A DNA stretch of 32,305 bases from Saprospiraceae bacterium (GTDB taxonomy: Bacteria; Bacteroidota; Bacteroidia; Chitinophagales; Saprospiraceae). Positions 6,625-13,904 of this stretch are shown here, piece after piece (the first letter of the stretch is position 1; each line of letters starts with the position of its first letter). A model generated the notes under the pieces. The model had not been told where the DNA came from, ran no database searches, and worked only from the letters and a program-made list of their open reading frames with translations. The DNA lies in the NCBI GenBank assembly GCA_030645295.1, contig JAUSMG010000220.1:1-32305 (forward strand). The letters run 5' to 3'. A program made the position numbers and the translations under genes.

Positions 6625-6955
6625 TGCTTTCATCCGCAGGTTCTTCGCTTCGCGCAGAATGACACGCGAGCTTGGAATAGTTTCTTTTTCAAAATCAAAG
6701 CACTCAACACAAGCTTGCGTGTCATTCTGAGCGAAGCGAAGAACCCGTGTGAACCTATTGCAGTGCTTTCATTATCAGGTGCTTCACTTCGTTCAGAATG
6801 ACACGCGCGTTTGGGATGGTTTCTTCTTTTATAATCAAAGCACTCAACTCAAGCTTGCGTGTCATTCTGAGCGAAGCGAAGAACCCGTGTAAACCCTTCG
6901 CAGTGCTTTCATTATCAGGTGCTTCGTTGCGCTCAGCATGACACGTCTGCTTGGG
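6625..6955. repeat. tandem repeat, 140-bp period, about 2.4 copies, each with an internal inverted repeat
   Basis: GCTTTCAT...CAGG(T)... recurs at about 6625, 6765 and 6905. AAGCTTGCGTGTCATTCTGA followed by GCGAAGCGAAGAACCCGTGT recurs at 6711 and 6851, exactly 140 bp apart. Within each unit the first segment (TTCTTCGCTTCGCGCAGAATGACACGC) is the inverse of the second (GCGTGTCATTCTGAGCGAAGCGAAGAA). The copies have diverged, so the duplication is not fresh. This fills the gap between the MbtH-like and GIY-YIG genes and contains no credible gene. Confidence 0.85.
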
Positions 6956-6979
6956 ATGGTGAAGTGTGCAAAAGTTTGA

Positions 6980-7336
6980 TCACATATCCCATGGCTCTTC
7001 CCCGATAGTCCAAACTGGCAAATTGCCTTTTTCTATTTCCGCTTCACTATTCAAAAACCGCCAATCAGGATTGAATTTGGCAATCAGCGCCTCCTTTTTC
7101 TTTCGTGTCCAACCTTTGATTTGCTTCTCTCTGGCTATGGCCCACTCAATGTGGAAATAGTATTCGTAATAAATCAAGTTATAGCAGAAGTACTTTCCGG
7201 CAAAGGTCTTTCGCTCGTCCATGTTGTCTGCAAGATGTTCTTCCATTCGGCGTCCGAGGTCATTGGTCACGCCTGTGTACAGCACAGTTTTTACTGGGTT
7301 GGTAGTGATGTAAATAAAGTAGTTGTGGTGTTTCAT
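6980..7336 (-). CDS. GIY-YIG domain protein (UPF0213-like)
   Basis: The 118-aa protein begins with YFIYITTNPVKTVLYTGVTNDLGRRMEEH, where the GIY-YIG motif appears as the variant IYI...LYTGVTN with a following catalytic-type Arg (LGRRMEEH). A downstream REKQIKGWTRKKKEALI segment is characteristic of the small stand-alone GIY-YIG proteins of Bacteroidota. A conserved acidic position may be the Glu in EWAIAREKQ. Such proteins are presumed DNA nucleases, but their cellular role is unclear. Full length for this group. The ATG at 7336 is the natural start. It sits next to the tandem repeat array, which is suggestive but not evidence of a link. Confidence 0.88.
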   Translation of the reverse strand: MKHHNYFIYITTNPVKTVLYTGVTNDLGRRMEEHLADNMDERKTFAGKYFCYNLIYYEYYFHIEWAIAREKQIKGWTRKKKEALIAKFNPDWRFLNSEAEIEKGNLPVWTIGEEPWDM

Positions 7337-7375
7337 GGACTGGTTTTTCTATGCGTTGGTTGATTTCACTTCCCA

Positions 7376-8530
7376 TCATCCCGCCGCCTTCACCACTTTC
7401 ACCCGCGCCACGCTCCCCCCCTGCTTGATCACCACCCAATACATGCCTGGCGCCCAATTCGCTGTCTCTATGCTAATCTGTCCGCCAGCGCTGGGCGAAA
7501 GCGTCTGTTGTAATCTCCCCAGCGCGTCAAAAACTTGAACCCTTTGCACCGGGCGCTGATCTTTGGATTGTAGCACCAAATGGTCCTGCGCCGGATTTGG
7601 GAACGCTGCCCAATTAGTCCCCAGCGATTCAGGCGTTTCCGTTTCCGAAAGTTGATCCAGCCGATACTGACTGAAAAACCGCCAGATCTCTTTGCAGGCG
7701 TTAAAATCCTGATTCGTGACACCAATGTTGAACGCCGCACCCGGCCAGGTGTGTCCGCCACCGATGATCTTGTAATGTTCCACGGTGCTGCCCTGATCAC
7801 CGCCGCTGAAAAGTTGTCGCTCTGCCGTACAGCCATCGGTTGGGTTGGTGTTCGGCACCTGAGTGATGCTGGGGGTAGGATTGCAGTGGTTGAAATCCAC
7901 CCAGGCATCCAACAGGGCAGGGATCGCAACAAAAGTGGCCAGTGGCGAACCATTATAAGGCACCGTGTTATCCGCAGTGCCGTGGATTTCCATCACCGGT
8001 ACCGGGCGTACGGGATCGCAGGCATTGAGTCTGGACTGGATCATACTGCCTGTCACAGAGGCGATGGCGGTGATTCGGTCGTTCAGTTCGCAGGCTAGGG
8101 TATAACTCATGAAGCCGCCGTTGCTCATGCCGGTGCTATACACCCGGTTTGCGTCGATGTTGTAGGTCGTTTGCAGGGTATCGAGCAAATCCCGGATAAA
8201 GCCCACATCGTCTACGTTGGAATTGCCAAGAAAGGTGTTCCAAAAACGTTCTCCCTGTCCATCCAGGGTGCCATTGGGCAGCACGATCAAAAAATTGGCC
8301 GTGTCCGCAAGGGCGCTGAAATCTCCGTAAAACGCCTGTTCCAGGTTGTTGGAAGAATAGCCATGCAGGTTGAAAACAAGCGGCGTCGCAGTGTTTCCAG
8401 TATAGGCTGTCGGGACATATACCAGGTATTCCCGCGTCAGTCCACCGCTCTGGATGGTACCCTGAACAAGATTCTGGGCAAATAATGAGGCTGCAAACAG
8501 CAGGCAGATCAGTGTGTATAAAATGCGCAT
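7376..8530 (-). CDS. secreted PHB-depolymerase/feruloyl-esterase-like hydrolase with T9SS sorting domain
   Basis: The track's start at 8569 is a TTG. The ATG at 8530 gives a clean signal peptide (MRILYTLICLLFAASLFAQ), so I use 8530 (384 aa). The catalytic domain is an alpha/beta hydrolase of the PHB depolymerase/LpqC type. It has an oxyanion-side HGY in VFNLHGYSS, the nucleophile elbow GMSNG (Ser about 136), an Asp in EIHGTADNTVPY and a His in GGGHTWPG. The C-terminal ~80 aa (AAFPNPAQDHLVL...VQVFDALGRLQQ...APGMYWVVIKQGG) is a type A T9SS sorting domain, so the enzyme is probably exported to the cell surface or medium. Its substrate cannot be read from sequence; polyhydroxyalkanoate, xylan esters or other polyesters are all possible. 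The stop of the upstream secreted gene lies 35 bp away. Confidence 0.9.
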   Translation of the reverse strand: MRILYTLICLLFAASLFAQNLVQGTIQSGGLTREYLVYVPTAYTGNTATPLVFNLHGYSSNNLEQAFYGDFSALADTANFLIVLPNGTLDGQGERFWNTFLGNSNVDDVGFIRDLLDTLQTTYNIDANRVYSTGMSNGGFMSYTLACELNDRITAIASVTGSMIQSRLNACDPVRPVPVMEIHGTADNTVPYNGSPLATFVAIPALLDAWVDFNHCNPTPSITQVPNTNPTDGCTAERQLFSGGDQGSTVEHYKIIGGGHTWPGAAFNIGVTNQDFNACKEIWRFFSQYRLDQLSETETPESLGTNWAAFPNPAQDHLVLQSKDQRPVQRVQVFDALGRLQQTLSPSAGGQISIETANWAPGMYWVVIKQGGSVARVKVVKAAG

Positions 8531-8565
8531 AGCAGTATAATTTGAATTTATAAGGATATCCTGGC

Positions 8566-9180
8566 TCAATTATTCCCCACAGCCTTCAGCACCTCCTCGG
8601 GCATGATGGTCTCGAAGAGTATTTTCTGCTTCTCTCCAGTGGGGCCTTTCTCGGAGCGTTTGTCTTCAATCAGCGACCATCTTGGAGAAGCGGGATCCTT
8701 GTATGCAATGAGGCGTTTGTTTTTTAAAGCGATTTTCATAGTCGACTCGCCTTCCATCTGCACATTTTCAGCGCCTAATTGATTTTTGAAAATGGTGACC
8801 ATGAGTGCTTTGTACCCTGGTTCGCCCTTCAGTTCCATTCTCATACTTCCATCATATTGGATCATGGTCCAGTAATAGGCACCAGCCTTCTTGATGTTGA
8901 TCTTTTTCTTTTCTTTGAAATCCAGGCCGGTCAGTTGGATCGTCATGTACTCATTGTCCATGGAATGCATCATGCTTGCTTTCAGGGAATCCCGTGGAAC
9001 CACTTCAAACATTTTAGGCGGCATGAACTGGAGGCTGTTATCAAAATCGCCTGCCAGGGTGTACTGCCGATACGCTTCTAAATCACGGGTCAGCATGGCT
9101 GCCAACTCCTTTTTGCTTTGCGCCTCAAGGGTTTGAACCGTTAATAAAAATGCAGTAAGACAAAGAACTAAGTGTTTCAT
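8566..9180 (-). CDS. exported hypothetical protein
   Basis: The 204-aa protein has a signal peptide (MKHLVLCLTAFLLTVQTLEAQ). The mature part is about 180 aa of mixed alpha/beta (LTRDLEAYRQYTLAGDFDNSLQFMPPKMFEVVPRDSLK...). The first part resembles the helical start of NTF2-like or cystatin-like domains, but I cannot name a family with confidence. No sorting domain or lipobox is seen, so it is probably periplasmic. It lies 35 bp upstream of the secreted esterase on the same strand and may be cotranscribed with it. Confidence 0.75.
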   Translation of the reverse strand: MKHLVLCLTAFLLTVQTLEAQSKKELAAMLTRDLEAYRQYTLAGDFDNSLQFMPPKMFEVVPRDSLKASMMHSMDNEYMTIQLTGLDFKEKKKINIKKAGAYYWTMIQYDGSMRMELKGEPGYKALMVTIFKNQLGAENVQMEGESTMKIALKNKRLIAYKDPASPRWSLIEDKRSEKGPTGEKQKILFETIMPEEVLKAVGNN

Positions 9181-9190
9181 GTTGAGAAAA

Positions 9191-9315
9191 AGTTGATGAA
9201 GGTTTATAAGGGTTTATGAAGGTTTATTTTTCACACTCGAGCGGTGGGAAAACCCCGTTCTTTTTACGCTTCGATAATCAACCTTCATAAACCTTCATAA
9301 ACCCTCATCAACCTT
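9191..9315. repeat. long inverted repeat of AACCTTCATAAACC units
   Basis: The left arm (9191-9227: GTTGATGAAGGTTTATAAGG...) pairs with the right arm (9279-9315: ...CATAAACCCTCATCAACCTT). The arms are ~36 bp with a ~50-bp loop. It fills the gap between the YegP-like stop (9318) and the downstream secreted gene. It could end the yegP transcript or be an interspersed palindrome. Confidence 0.7.
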
Positions 9316-9317
9316 AT

Positions 9318-9653
9318 TTAGGCTGCGGTCTTGTCGTCCACGGTCGCGTCGGGCGCATTGCTTTTTACGGATTCAATCCCGTTGTCGCGGCTTGCTTCGC
9401 TTTCGTACATTTGGCTGCTGCCGATGATCTGGCCGTTGGTGGACTTGAGATTGAAGTAGTATTTCCCGTTGGAAGATTCTTTGCGCTCGAAACGAGCGTC
9501 GTCGGCGGAATTCTTGCGCACAGATTCAATGCCATTGAGGCAAGATGCTTTGGCGGAGTAGCCCTCGCTGCTGAGGATGACCTGATGGTTGCCAGCAAGT
9601 AGATTGAACTGAAACTCGCCGTTGGCGCGGGTGGTAATGACAAATTTGCCCAT
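9318..9653 (-). CDS. yegP: YegP-like protein with two DUF1508 repeats
   Basis: The 111-aa protein contains two tandem ~45-aa repeats. The first is GKFVITTRANGEFQFNLLAGNHQVILSSEGYSAKASCLNGIESVRKN. The second is FERKESSNGKYYFNLKSTNGQIIGSSQMYESEASRDNGIESVKSN. This is the YegP/UPF0339 fold, a small soluble dimer-like barrel of unknown function. The length is normal for the two-repeat form, and no signal peptide is present. It lies 29 bp downstream of nrdB on the same strand, so it may share the nrdB transcript. Confidence 0.93.
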   Translation of the reverse strand: MGKFVITTRANGEFQFNLLAGNHQVILSSEGYSAKASCLNGIESVRKNSADDARFERKESSNGKYYFNLKSTNGQIIGSSQMYESEASRDNGIESVKSNAPDATVDDKTAA

Positions 9654-9682
9654 AAAATAAAATTTGGTTGATAATCAATTGT

Positions 9683-10669
9683 TTAGAAGTCCGCTTCGGT
9701 GCTAAACACCTGTTCTTCGCGCTTGGTCATAACCCCTGCTTTGGCGTAGTCGCCTACCCGTTTTTCGAAGAAATTGGTCTTGCCCTGAATAGAGATCATA
9801 TCCATCCAGGAGAAGGGATTGGCGGTGAGGTAAGCCTTCTCACAGCCCAGGGACATGAGCAGGCGGTCGGCCACAAACTCGATGTATTGTCCCATCATCT
9901 CGGCATTCATACCAATGAGCGAAACGGGCAATGCATCGGTCACAAATTCTTTCTCATACTCCACGGCTTCGGTGATGATGGCATGCACCTCGGCAGGGTC
10001 GAGTTTGTTTTCCAGCATCGAATAGAGCAGGCAGGCGAAATCGCAGTGCATGCCTTCGTCGCGGCTGATGAGCTCGTTGGAGAAGGTGAGGCCTGGCATG
10101 AGGCCGCGTTTTTTGAGCCAATAGATGGAACAGAACGAGCCGCTAAAAAAGATGCCTTCTACAGCTGCGAACGCAATAAGCCGGTGCGCGAACGTTGGAG
10201 AGTTTTCTATCCAGCGAAGGGCCCATTGGCCTTTTTTCGACACACATTCGAGGTTTTGAAGTGCATTGAACAGGAAGTCTTTTTCCTTTGGATCTTTAAT
10301 ATAGGTGTCGATAAGCAGCGAGTACATCTCGGCGTGGATGTTCTCGATGGCCACCTGAAAACCGTAGAAACAACGGGCTTCGGGTATCTGTACCTCGCGC
10401 ATGAAGTTGAGCACAAGGTTCTCGTTCACGATGCCGTCGGAAGCTGCGAAAAAGGCCAGTACGTGTTTGACGAATTTGCGGTCGTTGTCGGTGAGTTTGT
10501 TGTCCCAGTCGTTGATGTCCTGCGTAAGGTCCACCTCTTCTACGGTCCAGAAAGAGGCCACCGATTTTTTGTACCAATCCCAGATGGTACCGTATTTAAT
10601 GGGGAAAAGCACGAACCGGTCAGGGTTATCGGCCAGAATTGGTTCGGAAAAGTTGGCTATTTGTACCAT
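9683..10669 (-). CDS. nrdB: class Ia ribonucleoside-diphosphate reductase, beta (radical) subunit
   Basis: The 328-aa protein holds the di-iron/tyrosyl radical cofactor that activates NrdA. Iron ligands by position: D78 (AASDGIVNE), E109 and H112 (AIENIHAEM), E171 (AVEGIFFSG), E205 and H208 (RDEGMHCD). The radical tyrosine is Y116 in [10 protein letters not shown]. The spacing and the [17 protein letters not shown] block are those of eukaryote-like R2 proteins. The C-terminal tail ends STEADF, matching the peptide that docks on the large subunit. All cofactor residues are present. The ATG at 10669 is the family's usual start. The gap upstream contains DnaA boxes; DnaA control of nrd genes is known in E. 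coli, so similar control is a reasonable inference. Confidence 0.97.
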   Translation of the reverse strand: MVQIANFSEPILADNPDRFVLFPIKYGTIWDWYKKSVASFWTVEEVDLTQDINDWDNKLTDNDRKFVKHVLAFFAASDGIVNENLVLNFMREVQIPEARCFYGFQVAIENIHAEMYSLLIDTYIKDPKEKDFLFNALQNLECVSKKGQWALRWIENSPTFAHRLIAFAAVEGIFFSGSFCSIYWLKKRGLMPGLTFSNELISRDEGMHCDFACLLYSMLENKLDPAEVHAIITEAVEYEKEFVTDALPVSLIGMNAEMMGQYIEFVADRLLMSLGCEKAYLTANPFSWMDMISIQGKTNFFEKRVGDYAKAGVMTKREEQVFSTEADF

Positions 10670-10923
10670 TGGTTATTGCAGTTGCTGCGAATTGGTTTGA
10701 CTATTATTTTGAACTAAAAAAATATCAACACGATGCTTATATATTCCCCAATAGAGCGACTAAAAAGCCCGTTTTTTGAGGCAAGACAGTTCCCCGAACG
10801 GCTTGATGGCCGCTTGGAAAATCTCGATAGGAGTGAAGGGACGATACAGAGGAAAGGCGGAGTAAAAAACCTGCTGAATAGCGGAAGCGAAAGTAGCGCG
10901 TTTCTACCTTTTGTCAAAGATTG
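10670..10923. other. intergenic region upstream of nrdB, no gene seen
   Basis: This is the nrdB-proximal part of the 573-bp divergent gap between nrdB and the plus-strand hydrolase gene. The ORFs listed here (67-74 aa) have no recognisable motifs and unlikely composition. No convincing TAnnTTTG motif facing nrdB and no NrdR-like palindrome were found by eye. Confidence 0.5.
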
Positions 10924-11023
10924 TTTTCCACAGAATGTTTATAACTTTCGCAAATAATTGATTATCAATGTATAATTTTTATAGAAGAATTTCTCAACAA
11001 TGTGGATAACTTGATGTGGATAA
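10924..11023. promoter_or_regulatory. DnaA-box cluster in AT-rich sequence
   Basis: Two perfect DnaA boxes TGTGGATAA lie at 11001-11009 and 11015-11023, same orientation, start-to-start spacing 14 bp. An inverted one-mismatch box TTTTCCACA is at 10924-10932, and a weaker TGTTTATAA at 10936-10944. AT-rich sequence (10945-10995) separates the groups and could serve as an unwinding element. The cluster lies about 255-355 bp upstream of nrdB. It could regulate nrdB, titrate DnaA, or form part of a replication origin. Confidence 0.55.
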
Positions 11024-11193
11024 ATTCTGAAGAAAAAAAAGCGTATCCGTCCACGGGCAGAAACCAGCTTTATAACCTCTTCATTTTGAGGGGAAAACAG
11101 GGTTGAAAAAATTAAAATTGAGCGATAAGTGCGATGTGGAGATCGTGTTGAAAAGCCTCTTTCCAAAGGCAATCCATTGACAGAAGTCTAAAG

Positions 11194-11201
11194 TATCTTT
11201 G
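11194..11201 (+). promoter_or_regulatory. candidate -7 element (TATCTTTG) for the secreted hydrolase gene
   Basis: It matches the TAnnTTTG consensus and lies 42 bp upstream of the ATG at 11244, a normal leader length. A TTGA about 15 bp upstream is a poor -33 candidate. Confidence 0.45.
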
Positions 11202-11243
11202 CCACACATAGCGCTCTTCAGACCCGAATAAAAAATACTTACC

Positions 11244-12698
11244 ATGCAAAAAACACGCACGTTCCTGGCACTGCTGCTCTTCGCAGCCAAACTCTCTGCC
11301 CAAGCCCCCTACACAGCCAAACAATACGGCTACCGGGTCGAAAAAGACCTGGAATATGGCGTGGCTCCCAATTACGCTGGAATACCAACTTCTCTTACGC
11401 TGGACCTGTACAAACCCATTGGCGATAACAATCTCCAACGACCCATCATGGTGCTCGTGCACGGAGGCTCCTGGCTTTCGGGTTGCAAGGAAACTGAGGC
11501 TTTGTTCGCTGTGGAACTTGCTCAACGCGGCTACGTGGTTGCTTCCGTCAATTACCGGAAAGGTTGGCACAAAGCAGCCTTTGTCGCAAACCCTGGACCA
11601 ACGCCAAACGGGTACCCCAGCAATTGCCTGTATGCGGCTGATTCTCTGGAACTTATCCGCGCCATCTACCGGGGACAGCAGGACGTAAAAGGCGCCATCC
11701 GATGGCTCAAAGCCCGCTCGGCTCAGGATTCAAGTTGCAACCATAAAGTGATCGTGGGCGGCCAAAGTGCCGGGGCTTTCCTTGCCCTTGCCGTTGGACT
11801 GCTCGACCGTCCAGAGGAAAAACCGCTCGCTTGCTTCGCCCTTCCGGACGCGCCTGCCCCCGCAGCAAATGTGACCAACTGCTACGACCAAAACTGCGTA
11901 ATGCAGCTGATAAATCCTACGGGCGCGGCTTTGCAACGCCCTGACCTGGGTTCTCTGGGCGGAACCCTGAACCTGAACGGGTACAACGATAATGTGATCG
12001 GTGTAGCCAGTTTCTTCGGCGGGGTACCTTACGAAGCGCTTCCAAACAACTGGCTTCAGGGTCCTGATACACCGGCAATCTACCTCTACCACCAGACCTG
12101 CGACGGTGTGGTGCCTTTCGGCTACGATCAGCCGATGACCACCCTTTCCGCTTATTGCAACCTCGGTTTTACGCCCTGGCATACCAATTTCATGCACACA
12201 TTTGGCAACGGGGCCATAGCATCAGCCCTGCAGTCCATGCCCGATCCACCACCCTTTACTACTGATTTTCTAGCCTGCGATCCATTCATTCCAGGCCTGG
12301 CTTTGTTTGAATGCGCCCGCTATGGAAACAATGGATCCTACCATTACGCACACAATCCTCTGGATAGGATGCAAAAACTCGCTGATTTTTTCAGCCCTAT
12401 TGTTTTAGGGACGAGCTGTTTCACCGTTTCTGCCCAGGAGCCCAAAACGGACTTACAAGCCCTGGTGTCGCCCAATCCTTTTGTTCAGCAACTGTCTGCT
12501 TTTCTGGACAAAGCAACCGAAGGTGAAGCCAGTATTTTGCTCAGCGATGTTTCAGGAAAAACGGTTTGGTCCTCTAACCGGACACTGAACGCCGGGGAGA
12601 ACATCCTTTTTGAGCAGAATCCATTGCCCGCAGGGTTTTATGCCTTGCAAATTCGGTCGAAGGCGGGAGTAGGGGTTTGGAAAGTGGTAAGGGAGTAA
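11244..12698 (+). CDS. secreted alpha/beta hydrolase (esterase/lipase) with T9SS sorting domain
   Basis: The 484-aa protein starts with a signal peptide (MQKTRTFLALLLFAAKLSAQ). The hydrolase domain (about 45-390) carries the oxyanion motif VLVHGGSW (about 71-77), as in BD-FAE or carboxylesterase families, and the nucleophile elbow GQSAG (Ser 175). A Cys-rich insert follows (NCYDQNCVMQ; YHQTCDGVVPFGYD), with the likely acid in TCDGVVP and a His in HTNFMHTFGNG or YHYAHNP. The last ~80 aa (VSPNPFVQQLSAFLD...LLSDVSGKTVW...LPAGFYALQIRSK) form a type A sorting domain. The protein is therefore predicted to be exported by the T9SS and displayed or released. It is the second such hydrolase in the window and is not closely similar to the first. 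The substrate is unknown. Confidence 0.88.
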   Translation: MQKTRTFLALLLFAAKLSAQAPYTAKQYGYRVEKDLEYGVAPNYAGIPTSLTLDLYKPIGDNNLQRPIMVLVHGGSWLSGCKETEALFAVELAQRGYVVASVNYRKGWHKAAFVANPGPTPNGYPSNCLYAADSLELIRAIYRGQQDVKGAIRWLKARSAQDSSCNHKVIVGGQSAGAFLALAVGLLDRPEEKPLACFALPDAPAPAANVTNCYDQNCVMQLINPTGAALQRPDLGSLGGTLNLNGYNDNVIGVASFFGGVPYEALPNNWLQGPDTPAIYLYHQTCDGVVPFGYDQPMTTLSAYCNLGFTPWHTNFMHTFGNGAIASALQSMPDPPPFTTDFLACDPFIPGLALFECARYGNNGSYHYAHNPLDRMQKLADFFSPIVLGTSCFTVSAQEPKTDLQALVSPNPFVQQLSAFLDKATEGEASILLSDVSGKTVWSSNRTLNAGENILFEQNPLPAGFYALQIRSKAGVGVWKVVRE

Positions 12699-12730
12699 AA
12701 CATCTGCGTTACTGGTTAGGCATATTTTCT

Positions 12731-12814
12731 TTTGCCACTAATTGCACTATTTTTCACGAATCAGCATAACAAAACAAGGTGTTTTCGTAAAAATTAGTGC
12801 AATTAGTGGCAAAA
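12731..12814. repeat. 84-bp imperfect palindrome (TTTGCCACTAATTGCACTA...)
   Basis: The left arm (12731-12760, TTTGCCACTAATTGCACTAT...CACGAA) pairs with the right arm (12784-12814, TTCGTAAAAATTAGTGCAATTAGTGGCAAA). It lies 33 bp after the stop of the hydrolase gene and could terminate its transcript. The structure is far longer than a normal intrinsic terminator, so an interspersed palindromic repeat is more likely. Confidence 0.7.
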
Positions 12815-12939
12815 AACGATTCGCGGCTAAAGCGTTACAAATCTGCAATTTTTGTCGCACTCGGGGCAAAAAGCAGGTTTAGCCTATTTGGTCTTGTTCC
12901 GAACGGTATCCTTGTGGGTAATTTTTAAACCCTGCTGAT

Positions 12940-13893
12940 ATGAATAAGACTTACCTGCTCGTTTTTGGCCTTTTGTTTTTTTGCCAAAATGTTGATGCTC
13001 AAGCAGATACGGTGCCGCCCGTATTGGTGTGCAAGCAGTATTCATCCATTGGTTTTTTCCTCTGCAATCTCTCATTGTCTGTAAACGACTTTGTTGACAG
13101 CCTCTCGGACGACAATAGCCCGGTTGGAGATATAAAACTTGGAATACGGAAAAGATGTGTGGGCAATGGATTTCCGGAAAATAAAGACCGGGTCCATTAT
13201 TATGACGGAAATGATTATGGTTGGCAAACCGTCGAGGTTTGGGCGCGGGACAAAGCAGGGAATATCAGCATCGGTTATTCATCTTTTATATTGACTGAAT
13301 ACCTTGGCATGTGTTGCCTGCCTGGCAATCTTACCGGAATCGCGCATACCGTGAATGATGAGACGATTGATTCGGTAAAGTTCAACATACGGGGTCAAAA
13401 TTGTCTTGCTGATACTGTAGATGTTGAGGGATTTTCAAGCGATGACTGGACCTTCGAGCCAGTGTTTCAATCCTGGGAAGGCCCCTCAAGGCCTGGTTAC
13501 GACTTTACCGTCACCCCTTCCAAAAACGACGACCCGCTCAATGGCGTGACAGAACAGGACCTCACGTTGATTTCCAGACACATCCTTGGCATCGAACCTT
13601 TCGATTCACCTTACAAGATCATCGCCGCAGATGCCAGTCAGGACGGGCAGGTGACCAGTTTAGATATCAAAATCTTGCGAAATCTCCTCCTCGGTAATAT
13701 TGACCAACTTCCGAATGGAAAATCCTGGCGATTTGTACCCTATGATCATAAATTCCCCAGTGTAATAAAACCTTTTTCCGCCCCATTCCCTGAAAAAATC
13801 GAGGTGTCGAACAGCGAGGATCCTATGCCCTCCTATTTTGGGTTCATTGGGGTAAAAATCGGGGATGTGGATTTTTCTGCTGATCCAAACTAG
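12940..13893 (+). CDS. exported protein with dockerin-like domain, possibly C-terminally truncated
   Basis: The 317-aa protein has a signal peptide (MNKTYLLVFGLLFFCQNVDA). An Ig/HYR-like N-terminal domain (about 24-117, starting DTVPPVLVCKQ and ending KAGNISIGYSSFIL) follows. A Cys-containing domain of about 120-190 comes next. A dockerin-like segment covers about 198-256: DDPLNGVTEQDLTLISRHILGIEPF, then AADASQDGQVTSLDIKILRNLLLG, with the calcium-loop pattern DASQDGQVTSLD. Related large Bacteroidota proteins continue after the following FIGVKIGDV segment into further domains and a sorting domain. Here a stop follows within six codons, with no sorting domain. The protein is either a short variant or a remnant cut at its junction with the convergent propeller gene, 11 bp away. 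Confidence 0.7.
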   Translation: MNKTYLLVFGLLFFCQNVDAQADTVPPVLVCKQYSSIGFFLCNLSLSVNDFVDSLSDDNSPVGDIKLGIRKRCVGNGFPENKDRVHYYDGNDYGWQTVEVWARDKAGNISIGYSSFILTEYLGMCCLPGNLTGIAHTVNDETIDSVKFNIRGQNCLADTVDVEGFSSDDWTFEPVFQSWEGPSRPGYDFTVTPSKNDDPLNGVTEQDLTLISRHILGIEPFDSPYKIIAADASQDGQVTSLDIKILRNLLLGNIDQLPNGKSWRFVPYDHKFPSVIKPFSAPFPEKIEVSNSEDPMPSYFGFIGVKIGDVDFSADPN

Positions 13894-13904
13894 TGGCGAA
13901 CATC

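Noticed and set aside
6625-6955. CRISPR array
   Set aside because: Repeats are 140 bp long, diverged, only 2-3 units and without unique short spacers; no cas genes.
10714-11172. Small ORFs of 67-77 aa in the nrdB upstream gap
   Set aside because: No motifs, no start signals, and overlap with the DnaA-box and AT-rich segment; best treated as non-coding.
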